A DNA stretch of 31,308 nt, from positions 1 through 31,308 of the forward strand of contig WSMP01000004.1 in NCBI GenBank assembly GCA_013316495.1, written 5' to 3'. The number at the start of each line of letters is the position of its first letter. The stretch's first letter is position 1. A program made the position numbers and the translations under genes. Under the pieces are notes generated by a model. That model did not search any database. It worked only from the letters and a program-made list of their open reading frames with translations, and was not told the DNA's origin. Source of the stretch: Angelakisella sp. Lineage in GTDB: Bacteria; Bacillota; Clostridia; Oscillospirales; Ruminococcaceae. This document shows, piece after piece, positions 14,455 to 23,130 of this stretch.

Positions 14455-15612
14455 ATGCCACTGGTTCCACTTCGGCCTCTGCTGGAGGCTACCGCCAAGT
14501 ACGGTTACGCCCAGGGAGCTTTTAATGTCAACGCGGTCGCCCAGGCCCAGGCCGCCATCGAGGTCCATGAGATGTTCCGCTCTGCCGCTATTTTGCAGGG
14601 GGCGGACCTGGCAAACGGTTTCATGGGGGGGCGTACCGATTTTATGAACGCCACTTTGGAGGATAAGATTCGGGGAGCCAAAAACATCGGGGACGCAGTC
14701 AAGAAATTCGGGGAGAACAGCCCGGTGCCGGTGGTGCTTCACCTGGACCACGGCCGGGATATGGACAGCGTCAAGGCCGCCATCGCGGGGGGATACACCA
14801 GCGTTATGATTGACGGCAGCAGCCTTCCCTTCCAGGATAACATCGAGCTGACCCGCGAGGTGGTGAAGTACGCCCACCCCCGCGGTGTAACGGTGGAGGG
14901 AGAGCTGGGGGTGCTGGCCGGCGTGGAAGACCACGTCTTTAGCGCTGGGAGCACCTACACCAATCCCATGGACGCGGTGGAATTCTTCAAAAAAACCGGT
15001 GTGGATTGCCTGGCCATCAGCTACGGCACCATGCATGGGGCCAGTAAGGGGAAGGATGTAAAGCTGCGCCGGGAGATTCCCATTGCCATCCGGGAATGCC
15101 TGATGCACGAAGGCATCTTCGGGGTGCTGGTCTCCCACGGCTCCTCCACCGTCCCCCGGTATATCGTGGATGAAATCAACGGTTTGGGCGGGGAGATTAC
15201 CAATGCCTATGGCATCTCCCTGGCGGAGCTGAAAGCCGCCATCCCCTGTGGCATCGGCAAAATCAATGTGGATACCGATATCCGCTTGGCCGTCACCCGC
15301 AACCTGCGGGAGCTGTTCCAGAAGCGCCCGGAGCTACGAGACGACAGCGCCATCGGGGGGATTCATGCCCTGCTGGAGGAGAAGAAGAACCAGTTCGACC
15401 CCAGGGCCTTCCTCACCCCGGTGATGGACCTGGTGATGTACGGGGATACCCAGGGCAGCGCGGCGCTGGAGGCGGTCACCGATTGTATCCGCCGGGGCGT
15501 CAAGGAGGCGGTGGGCACCCTCATCGTGGAATTTGGCAGCTTCGGCAAGGCCCCCCTGGTGGAGCAGGTCTCCCTGGAGGAGATGGCGGAGCGGTACAAA
15601 AAAGCAGAGTGA
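14455..15612 (+). CDS. fba: Class II fructose-bisphosphate (ketose-bisphosphate) aldolase
   Basis: 385 residues from the ATG at 14455, preceded by AAGGAGG; an open frame reaches further up but is only hairpin sequence. The reaction is reversible cleavage of fructose-1,6-bisphosphate to DHAP and glyceraldehyde-3-phosphate, using zinc. Visible motifs: QGAFNVN near the start, LHLDHG (zinc histidine and catalytic aspartate region), VEGELG, YGTMHG and LVSHGSS (zinc histidines), and INVDTDIRLA (phosphate site). The length matches the long clostridial form rather than the roughly 285-residue tagatose-type KbaY/GatY, so the glycolytic role is favoured. A tagatose-bisphosphate role linked to GalNAc breakdown is a weaker alternative. 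The gene has terminators on both sides and is probably transcribed alone. Confidence 0.88.
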   Translation: MPLVPLRPLLEATAKYGYAQGAFNVNAVAQAQAAIEVHEMFRSAAILQGADLANGFMGGRTDFMNATLEDKIRGAKNIGDAVKKFGENSPVPVVLHLDHGRDMDSVKAAIAGGYTSVMIDGSSLPFQDNIELTREVVKYAHPRGVTVEGELGVLAGVEDHVFSAGSTYTNPMDAVEFFKKTGVDCLAISYGTMHGASKGKDVKLRREIPIAIRECLMHEGIFGVLVSHGSSTVPRYIVDEINGLGGEITNAYGISLAELKAAIPCGIGKINVDTDIRLAVTRNLRELFQKRPELRDDSAIGGIHALLEEKKNQFDPRAFLTPVMDLVMYGDTQGSAALEAVTDCIRRGVKEAVGTLIVEFGSFGKAPLVEQVSLEEMAERYKKAE

Positions 15613-15618
15613 GAAAAG

Positions 15619-15646
15619 AGGCCCCGTCCTGCGGCGGGGCCTTTTC
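15619..15646 (+). terminator. Intrinsic terminator of the aldolase gene
   Basis: AGGCCCCG stem (15619-15626), eight-base loop, CGGGGCCT, then TTTTC. It lies seven bases after the stop codon. Confidence 0.9.
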
Positions 15647-15671
15647 TGTAGAGCAAAGGGGAGGCGATGGA

Positions 15672-16418
15672 ATGAAGCCAGAGCGGTTGGACAAGGTGCT
15701 GGCGGCACAGTCCACCTGGTCCCGGAAGGACGTGAAGGAGCTGATTCGCAAAGGCCAGGTGACGGTGAACGGCCTCCTGGCAAGGCAGGCAGACCAGAAA
15801 ATCCACTGGGACAGGGATCAGGTGGAGGTGGGGGGGAAACCGCTAATTCTGCGCCGCCATCTCTACCTGATGATGAATAAGCCCGCCGGGGTGGTGTCCG
15901 CCGCCAGGGATGAGAACTGCCCCACCGTGGTGGATTTGGTGCCGCCAGAGCTGCGGCGGCAGGGTCTGTTCCCCGCCGGGAGGCTGGACAAGGACACCAC
16001 CGGCCTTGTCATCATCACCGATGACGGGGAGCTGGCCCACCGCATTCTGGCCCCCAAAAGCCACGTCCCCAAGGTGTACCTGGCCCGGCTGGACAGCTTC
16101 CTTACCACCGAAATGGCGGAGGGCTTTTCCAAAGGCATCCCCCTGGGGGAGGATGGTACCACCCTTCCGGCGGAGTTGGTGGCACTGGATTTGGACCTGG
16201 CCCAGGTCACCCTCCGGGAGGGGATGTATCATCAGATTAAGCGGATGTTCGCCTTTTATGGAGCCAAGGTGATGGAGCTACAGCGTGTCTCCATGGGGGC
16301 GCTGGCCCTGGATAAAAACCTTGCGCCGGGCCAGTGCCGGGAGCTAAGCCCCCTGGAGGCGGAGCTTCTCCAGGAGCGCCAGACGCCGGATGGAGCGTCC
16401 TTCTTTGGCCTTTGGTGA
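15672..16418 (+). CDS. RsuA/RluB-family rRNA pseudouridine synthase
   Basis: 248 residues from the ATG at 15672 (GGGGAGG upstream). The S4 RNA-binding domain is N-terminal (MKPERLDKVLAAQSTWSRKDV, GQVTVNG, about 1-60). The synthase domain follows with YLMMNKPAGVVSA and the family motif GRLDKDTTGL, in which Asp106 is the catalytic nucleophile. It converts a uridine of ribosomal RNA to pseudouridine. It is most similar in size and layout to RsuA (16S position 516); RluB/RluF relatives differ mainly by extensions. It sits directly behind the aldolase terminator and before a promoter-bearing gap. Confidence 0.88.
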   Translation: MKPERLDKVLAAQSTWSRKDVKELIRKGQVTVNGLLARQADQKIHWDRDQVEVGGKPLILRRHLYLMMNKPAGVVSAARDENCPTVVDLVPPELRRQGLFPAGRLDKDTTGLVIITDDGELAHRILAPKSHVPKVYLARLDSFLTTEMAEGFSKGIPLGEDGTTLPAELVALDLDLAQVTLREGMYHQIKRMFAFYGAKVMELQRVSMGALALDKNLAPGQCRELSPLEAELLQERQTPDGASFFGLW

Positions 16419-16540
16419 TTTTTTGGGCCTTTTCTGCGGGCAAGGGGACCGATTTGTGCTTCTTGTGGTTTTTTTTCCCTTTCTGTAGGCAAATTCTCCA
16501 ATCTTTTTTCGGATAAGAAGAATTTCCTAAAAGAAATATG

Positions 16541-16569
16541 TTGCAATTGCACAAAAAAAATTGTACAAT
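16541..16569 (+). promoter_or_regulatory. Promoter of the CdaR-like regulator gene
   Basis: TTGCAA (16541-16546), 17 bases including an A8 tract, then TACAAT (16564-16569), 56 bases before the start codon. The AT-rich setting stands out from the GC-rich genes around it. Confidence 0.7.
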
Positions 16570-16625
16570 AAAAACAGTGCAAAATCTGAAAGCGACACAA
16601 GCAGCATGAAAAGAGGGGTAGCATT

Positions 16626-17711
16626 ATGTCGAACCGACTGTTCCAGGGGCTTGTATACCAGATGCGGGATACCATCAACCGTACCATTGGCGTGGTGGAC
16701 GAAAATGCCACCATTATCGCTTGCAGCGATTTGACCAAGATCGGGGAGCCCAATGATTTCCTGGCTATCGACCTGGGGGAGAACAACGACCTGTTTATCC
16801 GGGATGGGGTCACCTATAAGCCCTTTGGCTCCAAAATGCGGGCGGAGTACGCCGTTTTTGTCTCCGGCACCGATGACCTGGCGGCCAAAATCTGCGGGGT
16901 GCTCACCATCTCCCTGCAAAATATCAAGCAGTATTACGACGAAAAATATGACCGCAGCAATTTTATCAAAAATGTCATTTTGGATAATATCCTCCCTGGA
17001 GATATCTTTGTCAAGGCCCGCGAGCTGCACTTCAGCTCCGAGGTAAGCCGGGTGGTGCTCCTTATCCGCATCGTCTCCGCAAACGATATCTCCGCCTTTG
17101 ATGTGATTCAGAACCTCTTCCCTGATAAGCAGAAGGATTTTGTCTTCAACATCAGCGAAAGCGATATCGTTTTGGTGAAGGAGATTAAAAGCGGCATCGA
17201 GACAAAGGACCTGGAGAAGCTGGCCCGCTCCATTGTGGACACCCTGGGGAGCGAGTTTTACACCAAGGTGGTAGTGGGCATCGGCACGGTGGTCACCGGC
17301 ATCAAGGATTTGGCCCGTTCCTTCCGGGAGGCCCAGGCCGCCCTGGAGGTGGGGAAGGTCTTCGATACCGAAAAGCTCATCGTCAGCTACGACAATCTGG
17401 GCATCGCCCGTATTATCTACCAGCTTCCCACCACCCTTTGCGAAATGTTCCTCAAGGAGGTCTTTAAGAAAGGTTCCATCGAGAGCCTGGACCAGGAGAC
17501 CCTCTTTACCATCCAAAAGTTCTTTGAGAACAACCTAAACGTCTCGGAGACCAGCCGGAAGCTCTTTGTCCACCGGAATACCCTGGTTTACCGGCTGGAA
17601 AAGATAAAGAAGCTCACCGGCCTGGACCTGCGGGAGTTCGACCATGCTATTGTCTTTAAGGTGGCGCTGATGGTGAAGAAGTACCTCACCGCGAACCCGG
17701 TGAAATATTGA
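16626..17711 (+). CDS. CdaR/PucR-type transcriptional regulator
   Basis: 361 residues; GAGGGG precedes the ATG. The N-terminal third looks like a sugar-diacid-recognition/GAF-like sensor (RDTINRTIGVVDENATIIACSD). The middle resembles the GGDEF-like region of CdaR proteins (TKVVVGIGTVVTGIKDLARSF, then REAQAALEVG). The C-terminal PucR-type helix-turn-helix is clear: NLNVSETSRKLFVHRNTLVYR (about 303-323), then LEKIKKLTGLDLREF. Unlike classical CdaR it lies next to cell-division genes and not next to sugar-diacid genes, so its ligand is uncertain. The stop codon overlaps the -35 box of the ftsE promoter. Confidence 0.85.
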   Translation: MSNRLFQGLVYQMRDTINRTIGVVDENATIIACSDLTKIGEPNDFLAIDLGENNDLFIRDGVTYKPFGSKMRAEYAVFVSGTDDLAAKICGVLTISLQNIKQYYDEKYDRSNFIKNVILDNILPGDIFVKARELHFSSEVSRVVLLIRIVSANDISAFDVIQNLFPDKQKDFVFNISESDIVLVKEIKSGIETKDLEKLARSIVDTLGSEFYTKVVVGIGTVVTGIKDLARSFREAQAALEVGKVFDTEKLIVSYDNLGIARIIYQLPTTLCEMFLKEVFKKGSIESLDQETLFTIQKFFENNLNVSETSRKLFVHRNTLVYRLEKIKKLTGLDLREFDHAIVFKVALMVKKYLTANPVKY

Positions 17712-17736
17712 CAGAGCCCTTTACGAGCTGTAGAAT
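17708..17736 (+). promoter_or_regulatory. Promoter of the ftsEX-peptidase operon
   Basis: TTGACA (17708-17713), 17 bases, TAGAAT (17731-17736). The -35 box shares bases with the TGA stop of the upstream regulator gene. The leader to ftsE would be about 95 bases. Confidence 0.8.
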
Positions 17737-17753
17737 AGAGCTTACAGGGAAAG

Positions 17754-17806
17754 ACAGCGCTCCTGCGGATGCTTCTCCAGAAGGAATATCCGGGGGACGC
17801 TGTTTT
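17754..17806 (+). terminator. Leader hairpin before ftsE, possible attenuator
   Basis: ACAGCG (17754-17759) pairs with CGCTGT (17798-17803). Inside, CGGAT pairs with ATCCG and CTTC with GAAG. Further T residues follow at once. It lies between the promoter and the ftsE ribosome binding site, so it could end some transcripts early; alternatively it is the terminator of the regulator gene. Confidence 0.5.
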
Positions 17807-17836
17807 GGAGTAGAGAAAGGCCTGTGATAAGGAGGT

Positions 17837-18520
17837 GTGGAGGCCATCATAACCTTCAAGGATGTCTCAAAGACCTACGAGAGCGGCACCCATGCCCTCC
17901 ATCATGTATCCCTCCATGTGGAAAAAGGGGAGTTCGTTTTCATTGTAGGTCCCTCCGGGGCGGGAAAGAGCACCCTCATCAAGATGCTCCTGCGGGAGGA
18001 GACCCCCACCAAGGGCACCGTCCTGGTGAACGGATACAACCTCTGCACCATGAAACGTCGGCATATCCCCGCCTTTCGCCGGACCATCGGAGTGGTGTTT
18101 CAGGATTTCCGCCTCATCCCTACCATGACTGTTTATGAGAACGTTGCCTTTGCCCTTCAGGTGACCAACGTCTCCAGCAAATATATACGCCGCCGGGTGC
18201 CCTACATCCTCGATTTGCTGGGTCTGGCCAAGAAGGCCCGCAGCTACCCGCCGGAGATTAGCGGTGGGGAGCAGCAGCGGGTGGCCTTAGCCCGCGCCCT
18301 GGTAAATAACCCCGCCCTCATCATCGCAGACGAGCCCACCGGCAACATTGACCCGGAGCTGTCCTATGAGATTGTGGAGCTGCTGAACGAAATCAACCGG
18401 TGCGGCACCACCATCGTCATGGTGACCCACGAGCATGGGCTGGTGTCCCACTTTGACCACCGGGTCATCGGCATTGAAAAGGGCCGCGTCATACTGGATA
18501 AAGGGGGAAAGCCGCAATGA
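17837..18520 (+). CDS. ftsE: Cell-division ATP-binding protein FtsE
   Basis: About 227 residues. Walker A GPSGAGKST, Q-loop VFQDFRLIP, signature ISGGEQQRVALARALVNNP, Walker B LIIADEPTGN, switch histidine MVTHEHG. It forms the FtsEX complex that governs peptidoglycan hydrolysis at the division site. The start is unclear: AAGGAGG (17829-17835) is only one base from the GTG at 17837, too close for normal initiation. Family members begin at 'M-I-x-F', matching ATC-ATA-ACC-TTC at 17846, ten bases from the site, so an unusual ATC/ATA start is possible. The ATGA overlap with ftsX shows co-translation. Confidence 0.92.
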   Translation: MEAIITFKDVSKTYESGTHALHHVSLHVEKGEFVFIVGPSGAGKSTLIKMLLREETPTKGTVLVNGYNLCTMKRRHIPAFRRTIGVVFQDFRLIPTMTVYENVAFALQVTNVSSKYIRRRVPYILDLLGLAKKARSYPPEISGGEQQRVALARALVNNPALIIADEPTGNIDPELSYEIVELLNEINRCGTTIVMVTHEHGLVSHFDHRVIGIEKGRVILDKGGKPQ

Positions 18521-19422
18521 GCCTGGGAAGCGTGAAATATCTCGTTGGGGAAGGGGCCAGAAACATCCGGGCCAACCGCCAGATGTCCATCGCCTCCATT
18601 GGGGTGCTGGTGGCCTGTATGCTTCTCATCGGGGCGGCGGTGCTCTTTTCCCTGAACGCCGATGCCGTTATGGGCTACATAGAAAGCCAGAACGACGTGG
18701 TGGTCTTTGTGGTGGACGAGGCGGATGAAAGCGAGGCAGAGGGCCTTGGGGCGACACTGTCCGCCATTGAGAATGTCTCTTCGGTGCGGTATATCTCCCG
18801 CGCAGAGGCGCTGGAGGGCCAGATGGAGCGCCTGGGCAGCTCCGCTTACCTGATGGATGCTCTCCGGGAGGACAATCCCCTTCCGGCTACCTATTATGTC
18901 AAGGTGAGGGACCTGGAGTTTCTCAGCAGTACAGTGGAAAAGATTCAGGCCCTGGACCTGGTGCTGGACGTCAATTCCCCCACCGATATGGCCGCCACCA
19001 TGGTGGGGGTGAAGAAGGCGGTAAATTTAGGGGGACTGGCTATTGTAACCATCCTGGGGGCGGTGTCCGTTCTGATTGTCAGCAACACCATCAAGCTCAC
19101 CATCTTCAATCGCCGGCGGGAAATTAGCATTATGAAGTATGTGGGGGCCACCGATTCCTTTATCCGCCTGCCCTTTTTGGTGGAAGGGGTGATTATTGGC
19201 CTTTGCTCCGCCCTGCTGGCCTTTGGCCTGCTGTGGGTGGGGTATTACTACCTGATGGATTGGATGAGCACCGCAACCTCCTCCTGGCTCCAGCTGGCCT
19301 ACCAAAACCTTATCCATTTTGAGGATATCGCCTGCCGGATGCTGGGGGGCTTTTGCGGAGCCGGGGCCGCCTTCGGGATAGCGGGAGCGCTGTTCTTCGT
19401 GGGGCGGTACCTGAAGGTGTGA
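18517..19422 (+). CDS. ftsX: Cell-division permease-like protein FtsX
   Basis: 301 residues. The N-terminal cytoplasmic and first membrane segment reads ARNIRANRQMSIASIGVLVAC. An extracellular domain of about 120 residues follows, containing VSSVRYISRAEALEGQMERLG. Three more membrane helices follow, with the FtsX signature LTIFNRRREISIMKYVGATDS. It overlaps ftsE by four bases. FtsX transmits ATP-driven movement of FtsE to a murein hydrolase outside; the M23 protein encoded next, with its long coiled coil, is the natural partner. Confidence 0.93.
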   Translation: MSLGSVKYLVGEGARNIRANRQMSIASIGVLVACMLLIGAAVLFSLNADAVMGYIESQNDVVVFVVDEADESEAEGLGATLSAIENVSSVRYISRAEALEGQMERLGSSAYLMDALREDNPLPATYYVKVRDLEFLSSTVEKIQALDLVLDVNSPTDMAATMVGVKKAVNLGGLAIVTILGAVSVLIVSNTIKLTIFNRRREISIMKYVGATDSFIRLPFLVEGVIIGLCSALLAFGLLWVGYYYLMDWMSTATSSWLQLAYQNLIHFEDIACRMLGGFCGAGAAFGIAGALFFVGRYLKV

Positions 19423-19487
19423 TTGCCGCAGCCGTGTTTTGTAGCGAAGATGGACGACGCGCCAGAATCGTGTAAAGGGGAAAGAAT

Positions 19488-20702
19488 ATGGATAGGACTA
19501 TGAAATCGTTTTTCAGGCGGCTGCTTGCCCTACTCCTGTGTGTGGGGATGCTGCTTTGCTTTTCCGCTGTGGCCTTTGGCGAGGATGAGGAAATCAAGGA
19601 CCTCAACGACCGGCTGGACCAGCTGAAGAAGGAGGAGCAGGCCCTCCAGGCAAAGGTGGACGCCGCCAAAACAGAAAAGGCGAAGCAGGAGGCCATCAAG
19701 GCGAAGACCACCCAGGAGATCAATATTATGAAGCAGCAGATCAGCCTGCTGGAGGAAAAGATCACCGCCCTGGAGAAAAAGATTGCCGACCTGGAATTGG
19801 AGATTGAGGAAAAGGAAGAGGAGATTTTTAACCTGGAGGATGACATCGCCGAAACCTACGACCTCTTCAAGCGCCGGATGCGGGCTATGTATATGTCCGA
19901 GCATGTTTCCTCCCTCTCCCTGCTGCTGGGTGCGGAGAGCTTTGGGGACTTCCTCACCACCAGCGAATACCTGAAGCGGGTTGCCCAGCACGACCAGGAC
20001 ATCCAAACGGATCTGGAGCAGACCCTGGCCAATGTGGAGGCCGCCAAGGCCGCGGTGGAAGAGGCCAAGGCGGCCCTGGAGGCTGACCAGGAGGAGTTGG
20101 CGGACACCAAGGCGGAGGCGGAGGAGACTCGCCGCCAGCTGGACGCAAAGCTCAGCGCCACTGTGGCGGAAATACAAAGCATCGAGCAGATGGAGAAGGA
20201 GTTTTTGGCAGATATCGCCGCCAAACAGAAGGAGATGAAGGAGACCCAGGAGGAGATTGACCGCATCTACGCCGAGATGGAGGCTATGAGCGAGTTCGTG
20301 GGGGGCACCTTTATGCTTCCGGTGCCAGGGTATGCCAGCATCAGCTCCTATTACGGCTGGCGCTTTAACGGCAGCGATTTCCACACCGGGGTGGACTTCA
20401 CCGGCAAGAATGTCAACGGCAAAAGTGTGGTGGCGGCCAATGCCGGCAATGTTATCTTTACAAAGACCACCTATATCCCCAATAAGAGCTACGGAAAATA
20501 CATCATTGTTGACCACGGCGGCGGCTACTCCACCCTCTATGCCCATCTAAGCAGCGTCAACGTCAGCGTGGGGGACTATGTGGAGAAGGGGGAAAACATC
20601 GGCAATGTGGGCAGCACCGGTTGGTCCACCGGCCCCCATCTCCACTTTGAGGTGCGCATCAACGGTAAGCACACAAATCCCCTGCCTTATCTGAAGGGGT
20701 AA
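19488..20702 (+). CDS. Secreted coiled-coil M23 (LytM) peptidase, EnvC/PcsB-like
   Basis: 404 residues; GGGGAAAG precedes the ATG. A signal peptide covers about residues 1-31 (RRLLALLLCVGMLLCF, cleavage near AFG). Very long charged coiled coil at about 33-265. LytM domain at about 285-404 with complete zinc site: HTGVD (His299, Asp303) and HLHFE (His384, His386). With all ligands present it should be an active endopeptidase, unlike E. coli EnvC, which only activates amidases. By analogy with other FtsEX partners the coiled coil would contact the FtsX outer domain. It ends 65 bases after ftsX in the same operon and is followed by a strong bidirectional terminator. Confidence 0.92.
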   Translation: MDRTMKSFFRRLLALLLCVGMLLCFSAVAFGEDEEIKDLNDRLDQLKKEEQALQAKVDAAKTEKAKQEAIKAKTTQEINIMKQQISLLEEKITALEKKIADLELEIEEKEEEIFNLEDDIAETYDLFKRRMRAMYMSEHVSSLSLLLGAESFGDFLTTSEYLKRVAQHDQDIQTDLEQTLANVEAAKAAVEEAKAALEADQEELADTKAEAEETRRQLDAKLSATVAEIQSIEQMEKEFLADIAAKQKEMKETQEEIDRIYAEMEAMSEFVGGTFMLPVPGYASISSYYGWRFNGSDFHTGVDFTGKNVNGKSVVAANAGNVIFTKTTYIPNKSYGKYIIVDHGGGYSTLYAHLSSVNVSVGDYVEKGENIGNVGSTGWSTGPHLHFEVRINGKHTNPLPYLKG

Positions 20703-20722
20703 AAACAGGGCGAAAATACAGC

Positions 20723-20752
20723 ACCCCTGGGTATCTACCCAGGGGTGTTTTC
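20723..20752. terminator. Bidirectional intrinsic terminator between convergent genes
   Basis: CACCCCTGGGTA and its perfect complement TACCCAGGGGTG, separated by two bases, followed by TTTT on the plus strand and, on the minus strand, by a T-rich stretch further on. It serves the peptidase operon from the left and the phosphorylase operon from the right. Confidence 0.9.
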
Positions 20753-20756
20753 CCGT

Positions 20757-22925
20757 CTATACGGTATACCAGCGGATCTCGTTTGGGATCAATTCCAGCT
20801 GGAAGCTGGAGCCATCCCCCCGGTAGACAGTGGTGTTCTGGGGGGCGTAGGTGTTGTTTACAACACAGAAGCGGCCCGCCTCCGGGTAGGCGTGGACGTC
20901 CACGCAGCAGTTGGTGGAGAACCAGCGCTCCAAGCGCTCCTCCCTGTGGGCCGCCCAGAGGATGGCCCGCAGGAGCAGGCGGCTGTTCCGGAAGGAGTAG
21001 GGCAGCCCGGAGAGATAGACCCCCCGGCCGGCGCCGAAGGCATTGACCGCCAGCTGCACCTCCTTTTCCCGCTGCACCAGCACCTGGCTCCCTTCCAAGG
21101 CATAGATGCTCTTCTTCCCCTCGCCGAAGTCCACTGCACCATTCTGGTCCTCCAGGATGAAGTGCTCTGGGTGCTCCTCCCAGTTGTACTTGTCATATCC
21201 CAGGGTGAGGCCGGTTTCCTTCTCCACACCCAGCACCTGGGCCAGCTGGAAATACCGTCCCTGGTACTGGTGGCCGGTGGGCTCCCCAACCCCGATGAGG
21301 CCGCCACCCTTCCAGACAAACTTTTTCAGGGCAGCGGAGATGGCCGGTTCTTCCCAGATGGCGCCGCCGGTGTGGGCGGTGTCCCCGTCCCCGATGTTCA
21401 GCAGCACATCCACGTCATCCAGGGCGTGGGGGTCGTCCAGCAGGTCGTCAAAGCTGAGAAAGCGCACGTCGAAGGGGGCGCCGGAGAGGGCCTCAATGAC
21501 CCCAGCGTAGGAGTAGTTCTGCTTTTGGTAGAGGGCATGGTGGACCATGTGGCAGCCCCAGGAGCGGGCCTTGCCCCAGCAGTTGAGCACCGCCACCGTT
21601 GCCGCGCAGTAGGGCTTTCCCTTGCCGATGTTCTGGTACAGCTCCCGGAATTCCTTGCAGACCGATTCCACATAGTCGATGAAGGCCGGGAACTGGCAGG
21701 CCAGCTTGAGGTAGCCGCCGTAGCCGATGCGGTCGATGGGCTTGCGCAGGATGGCCCGGCGGGCGGTGATCCAGTTTTCCCTGGCCTCCCCCACCGGATC
21801 GCCGCCGAGGTGGAAGGTATCGGGGAAGAAATAGGGCAGAAAGCGTCCCTCGGTGTACTTCACGCCGGGGATATCCGAGATGAGGCGCAAGGTAGAGCCG
21901 TTGCCAACGCTCCCCACCACCGCATCCAGGCCGATGGTTTTAAACTCCGGCAAATAGGGCTCGGTGCCAATCCAGTGGTCCCCCAAAAACATCATGGCTT
22001 CCTTGCCCAGTTGGTGGGTGATGTCCACCATTTCTTTTGCCAGGGCGGCCACCTCCCGGCGCTGGAAGGCCATAAAGTCTTTAAACTCCTTGGTGGGCAC
22101 CCGGTACTGGTTGTTGTAATAGCCCTGGTCGATGATAAACTCCGGCCGGAATTTGTAACCCGCCTCCTTCTCGAACCGCTCCAGGATGTAGGGGGAGACA
22201 GAGGCGGAATAGCCGTACCAGTCCACGTACTTCTCTCGTTTCAGCTCATCAAAGATAAGGGTAAACTGGTGGAAGAAGGTGGTGTACCGGATGACATCCA
22301 CATGGGGGTGGCTGGCGATGAATTTTTGCAGCCGCTCCATGGTGAACTTCCGGGTTTTGGGCTGGCGGACGTCAAAGGTGATTTGGTGCTCAAAGTCCTT
22401 CCAGCCGTTGGTGACGGCGTTGTACATATGCACCGGGTCCCAGATAAGGTAGGCCAGAAAGCTGACGGTGTAATCGTGGAAGTCCTCCGGGCAGGGGATG
22501 GTCACCGCGCCGGAGGCGGGCTCGTAATTCCAGCGCTCCGGCGGCACCGGCTGCCCGGTGGTGCGGTCCATCACCTCCCACCAGCGTCCTATGTCATCCC
22601 GGCTGTTTACCTCCAGCAGCTCCTCGCTGATTCCCTGCAAAAGGGGGATGGACAGGGGGCCGCCGGCAGCGGTGTGAAAGCCGGTCATGATGTAACACTG
22701 CTGGACCTCATCGGGGTTGGCCTTGGCCCAGGCGTTGTCCTTGCGGGTGGTGTAGTAGGTGGAATAGACCTTGGCGTCCACCTTTTTCAGGGCGTCCGGA
22801 TAGTCGGTGCCGTCGCAGTCCCGGATGGCATCGGCACCCCAGCGCTCCAGCAGCTCCAGGGTTTGGGGCACCACGTCCACGTCGGTGGGGATGGTCACCC
22901 GGCCTTTGGTCAGTTGTTCGCTCAT
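20757..22925 (-). CDS. lnpA: GH112 galacto-/lacto-N-biose phosphorylase
   Basis: 722 residues, full length for the family. The enzyme phosphorolyses beta-1,3-galactosyl-N-acetylhexosamine (lacto-N-biose, galacto-N-biose) to alpha-galactose-1-phosphate and GlcNAc/GalNAc in the cytoplasm. Recognisable stretches: GRVTIPTDVDVVPQTLEL, RDCDGTDYPD, GYSASVSPYILERFEKEAGY, IDQGYYNNQYRVP, MMFLGDHWIGTEPY and a C-terminal glutamine amidotransferase-like domain (GGGLIGVGEPTG). Asp316 in the GDHWIG stretch is close to the reported general acid Asp313 of the Bifidobacterium enzyme (from memory). A galactosyl-rhamnose phosphorylase of the same family cannot be fully excluded. It is the last gene of the importer operon, 12 bases after a small membrane-protein gene. 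Confidence 0.88.
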   Translation of the reverse strand: MSEQLTKGRVTIPTDVDVVPQTLELLERWGADAIRDCDGTDYPDALKKVDAKVYSTYYTTRKDNAWAKANPDEVQQCYIMTGFHTAAGGPLSIPLLQGISEELLEVNSRDDIGRWWEVMDRTTGQPVPPERWNYEPASGAVTIPCPEDFHDYTVSFLAYLIWDPVHMYNAVTNGWKDFEHQITFDVRQPKTRKFTMERLQKFIASHPHVDVIRYTTFFHQFTLIFDELKREKYVDWYGYSASVSPYILERFEKEAGYKFRPEFIIDQGYYNNQYRVPTKEFKDFMAFQRREVAALAKEMVDITHQLGKEAMMFLGDHWIGTEPYLPEFKTIGLDAVVGSVGNGSTLRLISDIPGVKYTEGRFLPYFFPDTFHLGGDPVGEARENWITARRAILRKPIDRIGYGGYLKLACQFPAFIDYVESVCKEFRELYQNIGKGKPYCAATVAVLNCWGKARSWGCHMVHHALYQKQNYSYAGVIEALSGAPFDVRFLSFDDLLDDPHALDDVDVLLNIGDGDTAHTGGAIWEEPAISAALKKFVWKGGGLIGVGEPTGHQYQGRYFQLAQVLGVEKETGLTLGYDKYNWEEHPEHFILEDQNGAVDFGEGKKSIYALEGSQVLVQREKEVQLAVNAFGAGRGVYLSGLPYSFRNSRLLLRAILWAAHREERLERWFSTNCCVDVHAYPEAGRFCVVNNTYAPQNTTVYRGDGSSFQLELIPNEIRWYTV

Positions 22926-22937
22926 ATATTTTTTCTC

Positions 22938-23126
22938 CTAATGCTCAAAGGGTTTGTTGTAAATCATCAGCGCCGCCAGCAGCAGCACCACACCGGCCAT
23001 CATCAGCCCCAGACCAGCCAGCTGTCCCTTTAGGGTCCAGCCAAAAATCACCAGCCCCAGGCCCAGGAAGAAGAAAACGGTGATAAGCAGCGCCCGCAGG
23101 CCCATATGCTCTTTCCAAAAGTTCAT
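22938..23126 (-). CDS. Small two-helix membrane protein (DUF6903-like)
   Basis: 62 residues, AAAGGATG before the ATG, stop 12 bases before the phosphorylase gene and start 4 bases after the permease stop. Two hydrophobic helices (about 10-30 and 34-55) joined by a short loop (WTLKGQLAG), ending in a conserved-looking IYNKPF. It resembles the small DUF6903 proteins found in clostridial sugar-phosphorylase/ABC operons; this is from memory. It might stabilise or tune the importer. Its compact placement shows it is a real gene despite its size. Confidence 0.75.
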   Translation of the reverse strand: MNFWKEHMGLRALLITVFFFLGLGLVIFGWTLKGQLAGLGLMMAGVVLLLAALMIYNKPFEH

Positions 23127-23130
23127 GGTA

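Noticed and set aside
20745..23033. 762-codon plus-strand open frame
   Set aside because: Shadow of the GH112 gene on the other strand.
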